NCBI RefSeq assembly: GCF_017874735.1
Contig: NZ_JAGGLV010000017.1
Span: 92,438 to 156,437, forward strand
Length of the DNA: 64,000 nt
Direction: 5' to 3'
Origin: Paenibacillus silagei
GTDB lineage: Bacteria > Bacillota > Bacilli > Paenibacillales > Paenibacillaceae
The stretch's first letter is position 1, and every line of letters begins with the position of its first letter. The notes beneath the pieces were generated by a model, which saw nothing but the letters and a program-made list of their open reading frames with translations, was not told the DNA's origin and ran no database searches. Positions 8,690-15,840 of this stretch are shown here, piece by piece. Both the position numbers and the translations under genes were made by a program.

Positions 8690-9025
8690 ATGAGGCTTAT
8701 GAACCGGACTACAATCATTGCTGGCGTAGTGCTCGCTATAGTTGCAGGTGGAATCTATTTGTCGCTAACGGGGTTACCTTATAAAAGAAGCCAGATCGCA
8801 AGTGAAGTGAGAGAATACTTGATAGATACCAGGTCCTACCCGGCAACAAATATTCAAGAAATTCGTGGAATCTACAGCTTCAAGTCAGGCGAGTATGAGG
8901 CAGAAGTACGTTTTACAGATGAACCTGGTGGTGTGAATTACACATATGCCAAGGCGGAGGGGGCATTTAGACTTGTTGGCGCTTCCAGCCTGTACGGAAA
9001 TCATATGGATGAAACTTTTTACTGA
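8690..9025 (+). CDS. DUF3139-like small membrane-anchored protein
   Basis: A 111-aa protein with one N-terminal membrane helix (TTIIAGVVLAIVAGGIYLSL) and an extracytoplasmic domain (VREYLIDTRSYP, YEAEVRFTDEPG) that resembles the DUF3139 group of small Bacillus exported proteins. ATG 8690 is placed 8 nt after GGAGG; the track start at 8675 overlaps that site. Function unknown; no operon partner. Confidence 0.65.
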   Translation: MRLMNRTTIIAGVVLAIVAGGIYLSLTGLPYKRSQIASEVREYLIDTRSYPATNIQEIRGIYSFKSGEYEAEVRFTDEPGGVNYTYAKAEGAFRLVGASSLYGNHMDETFY

Positions 9026-9151
9026 ATGAGCTTGGCGGGAAGAGGTAATCAGCATACACTGTCGAATTAGAGAATATATATACAGTTGGAAAATATTTGT
9101 ATACGCACAGCTGGTATTGTAAACGCTAACAATAAGCAGGAGGCGAACGGG

Positions 9152-9418
9152 ATGGACGGAAGCAAGTCGTTAATTTATCAGATTCTCAAGACGATTGAAG
9201 AGGGCAAGGAACCGGTGCTGGAGAACCTGGAGGGCGTGACCATCGGAGGCTACCACAGCGCGCTGGAGCAGATTGCAGAGAACAAGCTGGCGAGCAATAT
9301 CAGCTTCTCTGTTAGCGGGAAAGGCAAGAAGGCAGTCCGCGTCGCGAATACGAGCGGTTCTAAACTGACTGCGCAAGGCGTTAATTATATTCATATTCAG
9401 GACAGCCGCAGCTTCTAG
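9152..9418 (+). CDS. Small YjcQ-like winged-helix protein (88 aa)
   Basis: ATG 9152 follows AGGAGG; the longer frame from 9086 has no ribosome site. The pattern YQILKTIEEG, then GVTIGGYHSALEQIAENKL, then SKLTAQGVNYI resembles YjcQ/phage winged-helix proteins, where a helical N-terminus is followed by a beta wing and a LTxxGxxYL end. This assignment is by pattern only. It ends just before a bidirectional hairpin shared with hpt. Confidence 0.6.
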   Translation: MDGSKSLIYQILKTIEEGKEPVLENLEGVTIGGYHSALEQIAENKLASNISFSVSGKGKKAVRVANTSGSKLTAQGVNYIHIQDSRSF

Positions 9419-9435
9419 CTATAAATAAGAAACAA

Positions 9436-9484
9436 GACAACACCCGCAGAAATGGAGAGATGATCTCCTGCTGCGGGTGTTGTC
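9436..9484 (-). terminator. Terminator of the purine-salvage operon (bidirectional hairpin)
   Basis: GACAACACCCGCAG (9436-9449) pairs with CTGCGGGTGTTGTC (9471-9484). The T-rich tail (TTGTTTCTTATTT) lies on the minus-strand side, so it mainly ends the hpt operon. It also separates it from the convergent YjcQ-like gene. Confidence 0.8.
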
Positions 9485-9499
9485 ATTGTGCGCAAGAGT

Positions 9500-10027
9500 C
9501 TATTCGCCAGTCTTGATGATCCAGACCTCCGGCAGATTGCGGTACTGCTCGGCGTAATCCAGGCCATAGCCGACGACGAATTCGTCCGGGATGTCAATCC
9601 CGCTGTAGTCAATGGGAACATCGACGAGACGGCGGGAAGGCTTGCTGAGGATAGTGCAGATCCGCACGCTTGCCGCCTCGCGCAGGGCGAACAGCTCCTT
9701 CAGATGCTGAAGCGTCAGGCCGGTGTCGATCAGATCCTCGACCAGCAGGATATGCTTGCCGCGGATATCCATGTCGATATCCTTCTTGATCGTAATGACG
9801 CCGGAGGAGGTGGAGCTTGCCCCGTAGCTGGACACCGACATATAGTCGACGCCGACCGGGAAGGTGATCTCACGCATCAGATCAGACATGAAGACGGCCC
9901 CGCCCTTAAGAATGCCGATAAGCACCAGCTCCTTGCCTTCATAGTCACGCGATATTTCAGCGCCCAATTCCTGTACTCGCTGCTGAAGTTGGTCCTTGCT
10001 GACCAGAACTTTGGTAATTTGGGTCAT
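9500..10027 (-). CDS. hpt: Hypoxanthine phosphoribosyltransferase
   Basis: A 175-aa purine salvage enzyme making IMP and GMP from hypoxanthine or guanine plus PRPP. The PRPP-binding loop ILLVEDLIDTGLTL is at residues 93-106, the catalytic loop segment YGASSTSSG near 69-77, and the base-binding tail FVVGYGLDYAEQYRNLP near the C-terminus. ATG 10027 lies 7 nt after AAGGAGC. It is the last gene of a three-gene minus-strand operon, 30 nt after the IMP dehydrogenase-like gene. In B. subtilis hpt sits next to ftsH and tilS, so this placement differs. Confidence 0.95.
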   Translation of the reverse strand: MTQITKVLVSKDQLQQRVQELGAEISRDYEGKELVLIGILKGGAVFMSDLMREITFPVGVDYMSVSSYGASSTSSGVITIKKDIDMDIRGKHILLVEDLIDTGLTLQHLKELFALREAASVRICTILSKPSRRLVDVPIDYSGIDIPDEFVVGYGLDYAEQYRNLPEVWIIKTGE

Positions 10028-10057
10028 GGTTGACGCTCCTTATGGATTAGGATGTGA

Positions 10058-11572
10058 TCACGAGGATGATCTGTCCTTTTCCTTAAGCATAACATCATGT
10101 GCGCCTCCTTCAAAGATCGTTGTCGAGGAGACCAGGGTAATCTTGGCCTTCTGCTGTAGTTCCGGGATGGTCAGCGAGCCGCAATTGCACATGGTGGACT
10201 TGATTTTGCTGATGCTGAGATCGAGGTTATCCTTCAGCCGTCCCGCATAGGGAATGAAAGAATCCACGCCTTCCTCGAACTCCAGCTTGCTCTCCTTATC
10301 GGCATTGCCGAAGTCATAACGCTGCCAGTTGCGGGCCCGGCTGGAGCCTTCGCCCCAATATTCCTTCACGAAGTTCCCGCCGACCAGCAGCTTACGTCCG
10401 GGGCTCTCATCGAATCTGGCAAAATAGCGCCCAAGCATTACGAAGTCAGCGCCCATCGCCAGCGCCAGCACAATATGATAATCATGGACAATCCCGCCGT
10501 CCGAGCAGATGGGGACATAGATGCCGGTCTGCTCGTAATATTCCTGGCGGGCCGCCGCCACTTCGATGACAGAGGAGGCCTGGCCCCGGCCGATGCCCTT
10601 TTGCTCCCGGGTGATGCAGATGGAGCCGCCGCCGATGCCGACTTTGATGAAATCTGCTCCTGCCTCTACGAGGTACAGGAAGCCTTCCTTGTCAACAACA
10701 TTGCCCGCGCCGACCTTCACGCTCTCCCCGAAAGTCTCCTTAATATAATGGATGGTCTCCGCCTGCCACTCCGAATACCCGTCAGAGGAATCGATGCACA
10801 GGATATCTGCCCCGGCTTCGACCAGCGCCGGTACACGGTCCTTGTAATCCCTGGAGTTGATACCCGCGCCGACAATCAGCTGCTTGTTGCCGTCATGCAG
10901 CTCCAGCGGATACTCCTGGTGGCTGTCATAATCCTTGCGGAAGACGAGATGGACGAGATGGCCGCTGGCATTCACAATCGGAAGGCAGTTCAGCTTATGG
11001 TCCCAGATCATGTCGTTCGCTTCGGTCAGGGTAATACCTTCCCGCGCGAAGATCAGCGAAGCGAGCGGAGTCATGAACTCCGTAATCGGGCATTCCGGAG
11101 GCAGCCGGTTCTCGCGGTAATCGCGGCTGGTAACAATCCCCATCAGCTTGCCAGTCGGTTCCCCGTTGTCCGTAATGGCAATGGTAGAGTGGCCGCTGCG
11201 TGCTTTGAGCGCCAGCACATCCTGCAGGGTATCCTCCGGCCGCAGATTGGAGTCGCTGAGGACGAAGCCGGCCTTGAATTTTTTGACCCGGCGGACCATC
11301 TCGACCTGCTGCTCGATAGACTGCGAGCCATAGATGAAGGAGATGCCGCCGCTTTTGGCCAGGGCAATCGCCATGTTATGGTCGGATACCGCCTGCATTA
11401 CGGCCGAAGTCACGGGGAGGTTCATGGTCAGTGCCGGGGTCTCTCCTCGCCGGAATTTGGTTACCGGTGTGCTAAGATCCACATTTGCGGGAATGCAATC
11501 TTTGGTGGTCAGGCTGGGTACCAGCAGGAACTCACTGAAGGTTCTTGAAGGCTGCTCGTAATAAAAAGCCAT
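10058..11572 (-). CDS. IMP dehydrogenase-like protein with CBS domains
   Basis: A 504-aa (beta/alpha)8 protein of the IMPDH/GMP reductase family with an inserted CBS pair at about residues 95-220. The catalytic Cys is C319 in GGGSICITREQKGIGRG, which departs from the usual GSICTTRxVxGVGxPQ. The flap is also atypical: YWGEGSSRARNWQRY replaces YRGMGSLGAM, though the Arg-Tyr pair (418-419) that activates water in IMPDH is kept. Expected reaction: IMP + NAD+ to XMP. It lies between PRTase and hpt in a riboswitch-led operon, so a salvage role is likely. It is probably a divergent second GuaB; a GMP reductase-like activity is not excluded. Confidence 0.85.
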   Translation of the reverse strand: MAFYYEQPSRTFSEFLLVPSLTTKDCIPANVDLSTPVTKFRRGETPALTMNLPVTSAVMQAVSDHNMAIALAKSGGISFIYGSQSIEQQVEMVRRVKKFKAGFVLSDSNLRPEDTLQDVLALKARSGHSTIAITDNGEPTGKLMGIVTSRDYRENRLPPECPITEFMTPLASLIFAREGITLTEANDMIWDHKLNCLPIVNASGHLVHLVFRKDYDSHQEYPLELHDGNKQLIVGAGINSRDYKDRVPALVEAGADILCIDSSDGYSEWQAETIHYIKETFGESVKVGAGNVVDKEGFLYLVEAGADFIKVGIGGGSICITREQKGIGRGQASSVIEVAAARQEYYEQTGIYVPICSDGGIVHDYHIVLALAMGADFVMLGRYFARFDESPGRKLLVGGNFVKEYWGEGSSRARNWQRYDFGNADKESKLEFEEGVDSFIPYAGRLKDNLDLSISKIKSTMCNCGSLTIPELQQKAKITLVSSTTIFEGGAHDVMLKEKDRSSS

Positions 11573-11604
11573 GGCTTGTCACTCCCCTGCTATTTTTTGA
11601 CAAC

Positions 11605-12165
11605 TCATACCTGGGACAAAAATCTGACGGGTACTCCAATGTCCGCTTCCAGCTGCTTGTAATGCTCCCCTTTGGCCAGAATCGCCTGCACACCGACGAG
11701 CTCTATGCCCATCACGGACAACTGAGCAGCAATGCAGCGGATCGTAGCACCTGAACTAATCACATCATCCAGCAGCAGCACGCGGTCACCGGCAGAGAAG
11801 CCGTCAAAATAGATATAATTCTCATTATACGCCGTCTCGCGTCTGACACTAACCTCATAATTCTCATACAGCTCCGTGCTGAGCCGCAGAATATTCATCG
11901 GCTTCATCAGCTTATAGGCAGCCAGCATCCCCCAGGTATGACCGCCGGGTTCAGGGGAGACAATGTAATCAAAATCGGGAAACTGCTCCGTTACAGCATC
12001 CGCCAGATTGTGAGTGATTTCACGGATCAGCTCGGGGGCAATGTACGTACCGCGTTCTCCGAAGGGGTAGAGCTTGAAGTCATAGGCGGTGTCCTTGTTC
12101 TTGTAGATCCTCACATTCTTGGCCTCACGGATCGATTCACTTAAGCTTGCGTAGGATGGACTCAT
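11605..12165 (-). CDS. Type I phosphoribosyltransferase (adenine/xanthine PRT-like)
   Basis: A 186-aa PRTase with PRPP motif VLLLDDVISSGATI near residues 131-144 and the upstream segment YIVSPEPGGHTWGMLAAY, like Apt/Xpt enzymes. ATG 12165 is chosen because it lies 8 nt after AAGGAG; the open frame extends back into the riboswitch and that part is not coding. First gene of the operon PRTase - IMPDH-like - hpt, under a purine riboswitch. It should convert a free purine base to its nucleotide; which base cannot be decided from sequence. Confidence 0.85.
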   Translation of the reverse strand: MSPSYASLSESIREAKNVRIYKNKDTAYDFKLYPFGERGTYIAPELIREITHNLADAVTEQFPDFDYIVSPEPGGHTWGMLAAYKLMKPMNILRLSTELYENYEVSVRRETAYNENYIYFDGFSAGDRVLLLDDVISSGATIRCIAAQLSVMGIELVGVQAILAKGEHYKQLEADIGVPVRFLSQV

Positions 12166-12196
12166 TGCCCTCACTCCTTCTATTATAATGGATGTC

Positions 12197-12378
12197 AAAA
12201 ACCCCAGGCTAAAGGAGGCGCAGTCCAAAGCAGGATACATCAGCGGAGAAAAGCACGGTTTCGCCCGTGAGCTCACACTGATTAATCCAGCAGGGGGTCT
12301 GGCCTCTTGTAGCCTGGGGCAATTTACGGTTGCCTGTAGATACGCCCATTCCGGATTAACGGGCTTATACAAGAGAGG
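12197..12378 (-). ncRNA. Purine riboswitch with overlapping terminator
   Basis: On the minus strand P1 pairs 12368-12375 with 12304-12311 (CTCTTGTA/TACAAGAG). P2 is CCCGTT/AATGGG (12358-12363 with 12345-12350), with loop AATCCGG. J2/3 contains the conserved TATCTAC, and P3 is GGCAA/TTGCC with loop CCGTAAA. The loops can form the usual GG/CC kissing pairs. The base before P1 3' is C, indicating guanine/hypoxanthine recognition. A terminator forms from CCCCAGGCT (12311-12319) and AGCCTGGGG (12202-12210) followed by TTTTT. Its 5' arm is part of P3, J3/1 and P1, so aptamer and terminator exclude each other: ligand should turn expression on. Confidence 0.8.
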
Positions 12379-12546
12379 TTTGAAGAGATATAACTGACGT
12401 GATGCTAACTTGGATACGGATAATCAGATTATTTTTGCTACATATGTTATAAAACTTAACTCAGATCATTTGTTATATGCTATCATCCGCAATAAAGTGT
12501 GTCAATATTTCATCAATATGTTATATTCCATAACTTTCGCACTTGT

Positions 12547-12561
12547 TTATAATAATTATTA
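12547..12561 (+). promoter_or_regulatory. Probable PerR (or Fur-family) box upstream of hemA
   Basis: TTATAATAATTATTA matches the PerR consensus TTATAATNATTATAA at 13 of 14 fixed positions. In B. subtilis PerR represses hemAXCDBL, so the location fits. It lies about 160 nt before hemA and about 30-70 nt upstream of the likely promoter, further than expected for simple repression. The rest of the 12379-12723 gap is AT-rich and also holds the unmapped start of the divergent purine operon and a palindrome ATAATCAGATTAT near 12420. Confidence 0.5.
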
Positions 12562-12590
12562 TCTGCAATTCATAAATAGTTCAAAGGTTT

Positions 12591-12621
12591 TGTTAAAAGC
12601 CGTATTTTGATGTGATATACT
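12591..12621 (+). promoter_or_regulatory. Candidate hemA promoter
   Basis: TATACT at 12616-12621 is a good -10, with TTGTTA about 19-20 nt upstream or TTAAAA at 17 nt as possible -35. The untranslated leader would be about 95 nt. Spacing is not ideal, so the exact -35 is uncertain. Confidence 0.4.
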
Positions 12622-12723
12622 TAACACAGCGATTTGAGATCTTGTGAAATTGATACTAATATTTGCTGCTAAGCAGTAACAGAGCCTACACCAATGAATA
12701 TAGATTAGGATGGTGAACAAGCG

Positions 12724-14115
12724 ATGCATATTGTCGTCGTTGGCCTGAATTACCGTACGGCTCCCGTAGAGGTGAGGGAACAGTTCGCTTTTGCCGAGAA
12801 GGATCTGCCTGCTGCGCTTCATCAGCTGCTGCAGACGAAGAGCGTTCTGGAAGGGGTCGTTGTCGCCACCTGTAACCGGACGGAAATTTATGTGGTCGTG
12901 GACCGCCTTCATATGTGCGGATATTTCATCCGCAGCTTCATGGAGCAGTGGTTCGGAGTAAGAAGCGATGTATTTACGCAACATATGTATATATATGAAG
13001 ACGAGCAGGCGATTGCCCATCTGATGCGTGTCACCTGCGGTCTGGATTCAATGGTGATTGGCGAGACGCAGATTCTGGGTCAGGTGCGCAGTGCCTTCCT
13101 GACGGCTCAGGCGGAAGGGGTGACCGGAACCTGGTTCAACCGGCTGTTCAAGCAGGCGGTGACGCTCGGCAAGCGTGCGCATAGTGAGACCTCGATTGGC
13201 GAGAGCGCGGTGTCGGTCAGCTATGCGGCAGTGGAGCTGGGGAAGCGGATCTTCGGCATGTTCACCGGCAAAAGAGTGCTCATTCTCGGCGCCGGCAAAA
13301 TGAGCGAGCTGACGGTGAAGCATCTGTACAGCAGCGGCGCGGCGGAAGTGATTGTCGCCAACCGTACCTTGTCCCGTGCTATCGAGCTCGCCGAGAAATT
13401 CTCGGGTAAGCCCAGCACGATTGAAGAGGCGCTGAAGTCTCTGGATGAAGTGGATATTGTGATCAGCTCTACGGGTGCAGACGGCTATGTGCTGACGGCT
13501 GCCCAGGTAGCCGAGGGCATGAAGCGCCGCCCTTCACGGCCGCTGTTCATGATCGACATTGCTGTGCCGCGCGATATTGACCCTGCTGCTGCCAGTGTGC
13601 CGGATGTATTCCTCTATGATATCGATGATCTGGAAGGCATTGTGGAGAGCAATCTGGAGATGCGCCGCAGTGAAGCCGCCAAGATCGAGGTTATGATTGA
13701 AGGCGAAATGGCGGATTTCCAGCAATGGCTGAAGACGCTGGGCGTCAGACCAGTGATCCGTGCACTGCAGGACAAGTCTAACGGAATATATGAAGAAACG
13801 ATGGATAGTCTGTTCAACAAGCTGCCTGAGCTGGATGAGCATCAGCGCAAGGTGATCCGCCGGCTGACCAAGAGCATTGTCAACCAGATGATGCATGATC
13901 CGATCAATGTGATCAAGGAGATGTCCGGCGGCAAGCAGGGCAATGAAGCACTGGAGTATTTCACTCAAATCTTCGCTCTGCAGGAGCAGCTGGATGCAGC
14001 TCCGGCCGGTGGAAGTGTTGAACCCCATCAGCGCAGCTCTGCTGAACGGTCCTCCGGCGGAGAGATCCGGGGGCCGGGAGCGGTGCTTACCCCAGCCGGT
14101 CTGCTGGGCGGGTGA
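12724..14115 (+). CDS. hemA: Glutamyl-tRNA reductase
   Basis: A 463-aa enzyme reducing glutamyl-tRNA to glutamate-1-semialdehyde, the first step of the C5 tetrapyrrole route. The N-terminal catalytic domain has Cys50 in ATCNRTE, and the substrate pocket HLMRVTCGLDSMVIGETQIL is intact. The NADPH-binding domain has LGAGKMSEL near residue 190, followed by the spinal helix and dimer domain. The C-terminus carries a low-complexity tail of about 40 residues beyond the conserved end. It leads the operon hemA-hemX-sirC-hemC-cobA/hemD-hemB-hemL and overlaps or abuts hemX. A PerR-like site upstream suggests control by peroxide and iron or heme status. Confidence 0.97.
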   Translation: MHIVVVGLNYRTAPVEVREQFAFAEKDLPAALHQLLQTKSVLEGVVVATCNRTEIYVVVDRLHMCGYFIRSFMEQWFGVRSDVFTQHMYIYEDEQAIAHLMRVTCGLDSMVIGETQILGQVRSAFLTAQAEGVTGTWFNRLFKQAVTLGKRAHSETSIGESAVSVSYAAVELGKRIFGMFTGKRVLILGAGKMSELTVKHLYSSGAAEVIVANRTLSRAIELAEKFSGKPSTIEEALKSLDEVDIVISSTGADGYVLTAAQVAEGMKRRPSRPLFMIDIAVPRDIDPAAASVPDVFLYDIDDLEGIVESNLEMRRSEAAKIEVMIEGEMADFQQWLKTLGVRPVIRALQDKSNGIYEETMDSLFNKLPELDEHQRKVIRRLTKSIVNQMMHDPINVIKEMSGGKQGNEALEYFTQIFALQEQLDAAPAGGSVEPHQRSSAERSSGGEIRGPGAVLTPAGLLGG

Positions 14116-14120
14116 GCAAC

Positions 14121-14948
14121 ATGCTACTGCTGAACGGAATATATGATGCCGCTCTGCTGCTATATGCCCTGAGCCTGCTGTTTGTTTTCTCGGATTGCCT
14201 TCGGCGCAATCCGGGCGGAAAGCGGCTGGGCACAGGGCTTCTTGCTGTCGTAGGCCTGCTTCAGCTGACCGGCCTTGCGATCCGCTTCTCCCAGGAGGGC
14301 GGATTGCCAATTTTCACGCCTTATGATTTCCTGTTCTGGTTCTCCTTCAGCATGGTGGTTACCTCGTTTGCCGTGACGTATACACGCGGCGGTGAGTTCA
14401 CGGTGCTGCTGCTCAGCATGGCGGGCTTCAGCGTATTTCTGCTGAACCGGGTATGGCTGACGGCAGAGGATCATACGCTGCAGAGCTGGAGTGCGGTGCA
14501 CGGGTGGCTGGCGATGCATGTCATTTTGGCGAATCTGAGCTTTGCCGCACTGACACTGGGGACGGTATTTGCGATAATGTATCTATTCCTGCATACGAAG
14601 CTGAAGAATAAGAAGTGGGATGACCGCGTCCGCAGGCTGCCCAGCCTGGAGACGATGGACAAATATTCCTACACGGCGATCCTGGCCGGAGTTCCGCTGC
14701 TGCTGGCTTCGCTGATTCTGGCGGGACTGTCGATTGTCGCGGAAGGACGGATACCGCTTTTTCAGGATACGAAGGTCCTGACTACACTTACGGGCCTGGG
14801 CGTCTACATCGTCTACCTTGTGCTGAAGTTCTCCGGCCGCCGAAGCGGTACAGTCATGGCCCGCTGGGCGATTGCCGGGTACGGCTTCATTATTCTTAAT
14901 TTCCTGCTGAATTCCTGGTCGGAGTTCCATGGCTGGGGCGGGGAATGA
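14121..14948 (+). CDS. hemX: HemX, CcsA-like membrane protein
   Basis: A 275-aa protein with about eight membrane helices of the cytochrome c assembly (CcsA/HemX) family; the segment WSAVHGWLAMHVILANLSFAA includes conserved His residues. In B. subtilis HemX lowers HemA protein level. ATG 14121 fits a GGGTGAG ribosome site; a GTG at 14112 overlapping the hemA stop is the alternative. It is immediately downstream of hemA, as in bacilli. The stop codon at 14946-14948 is directly followed by a triplicated segment. Confidence 0.9.
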   Translation: MLLLNGIYDAALLLYALSLLFVFSDCLRRNPGGKRLGTGLLAVVGLLQLTGLAIRFSQEGGLPIFTPYDFLFWFSFSMVVTSFAVTYTRGGEFTVLLLSMAGFSVFLLNRVWLTAEDHTLQSWSAVHGWLAMHVILANLSFAALTLGTVFAIMYLFLHTKLKNKKWDDRVRRLPSLETMDKYSYTAILAGVPLLLASLILAGLSIVAEGRIPLFQDTKVLTTLTGLGVYIVYLVLKFSGRRSGTVMARWAIAGYGFIILNFLLNSWSEFHGWGGE

Positions 14949-15181
14949 AGTGGGATGGACGATGGATGAGCGCGAGTTGGAAGCGCTGGGGAGAGCTGGA
15001 GTGAGCGGGATGGAGAGTAGCTGGCCAGTGGGATGGACGATGGATGAGAGCGAGTTGGAGTGCTGGGGAGAGCTGGAGTAAATGGGATGGAGAGTAGCTT
15101 GCCAGTGGGATGGACGATGGATGAGAGCGAGTTGGAAGCGCTGGGGAGAGCTGGAGTGAGCGGGATGAAAAAGTATCTGCC
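14949..15181 (+). repeat. Three tandem copies of a 77/78-bp segment before and into sirC
   Basis: Copies begin with AGTGGGATGGACGATGGATG at 14949, 15027 and 15104 (periods 78 and 77). Each includes GAGAGCTGGAGT, then a GGGATG start-like site; the third supplies the actual sirC ribosome site and ATG. The 77-bp step breaks the reading frame, so the block is not a coding repeat. It looks like duplication of the sirC translation-initiation region. Confidence 0.9.
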
Positions 15182-15812
15182 GATTATGCTGGATGTGGAA
15201 GGCCGGCGCGTGGTGATCGTTGGAGGCGGGGCGGTGGCTGCACGTAAGGCGGGTCCGCTGCTGGAAGCAGGCGCGGAGCTGGTGGTGATCAGCCCCTCGC
15301 TCAGCGGGACGCTGGCTGCGATGGCTGATGAGGGGCGGCTGCAATGGATCAGCCGCCCCTATGCTCCCGGGGATCTCCAGGGAGCGGTTCTGGTCTATGC
15401 CGCCAGCGATAACAGGGCGGTGAATGAGGCCGTTGCCGCGGAAGCCCGGCAGCTGGGGCTGCCCGTTAATGTTGCCAGCCATGCGGAGGCGGGCACGTTC
15501 ATTACGCCCGGCGTGCTCCGCCGCGGGCGCTTGACGGTTGCGGTCTCGACCTCCGGGGCGGGACCGTCTGCGGCTGCGGAGATTACGCAGCAGATTGCGG
15601 GGCTGCTCGGCGAGGAATACGAGCCGTATCTGGATTTCCTGCATGAGCTGCGGACAGCGATTAAGCAGTTGGAGCCAGCGGCAGAGAACCGGTCGCGGCT
15701 CTTGCGGCGGCTGGGGAAGCTGGATGTGTTGAATGAGCTTCGGCAGGGCACCTTTATACCATGGACCCGGGACGAGATCGAGTCATGGGTGGCGCGTAAC
15801 CGGGAGATCTAG
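15165..15812 (+). CDS. sirC: Precorrin-2 dehydrogenase / sirohydrochlorin ferrochelatase
   Basis: A 215-aa enzyme of the SirC/YlnF/Met8 family that oxidises precorrin-2 to sirohydrochlorin with NAD+; Met8-type members also insert iron to make siroheme. The dinucleotide motif VVIVGGGAVAARKA is near residues 15-28, and the Met8 segment VNVASHAEAGTFITPGVLRRG is intact. ATG 15165 (MKKYLPIML) is chosen; the frame upstream runs through the triplicated segment. The product of the CobA domain encoded downstream is its substrate, so the operon makes siroheme as well as heme. A long repeat array separates it from hemC. Confidence 0.9.
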   Translation: MKKYLPIMLDVEGRRVVIVGGGAVAARKAGPLLEAGAELVVISPSLSGTLAAMADEGRLQWISRPYAPGDLQGAVLVYAASDNRAVNEAVAAEARQLGLPVNVASHAEAGTFITPGVLRRGRLTVAVSTSGAGPSAAAEITQQIAGLLGEEYEPYLDFLHELRTAIKQLEPAAENRSRLLRRLGKLDVLNELRQGTFIPWTRDEIESWVARNREI

Positions 15813-15840
15813 CGGTGATCAACGCAGCATAGACCGATAA

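Noticed and set aside
12420..12440. Second Fur-type box (ATAATCAGATTAT)
   Set aside because: It is a perfect 6-1-6 palindrome but lacks the GATAATNATTATC arrangement of Fur/PerR sites, so it was only noted.
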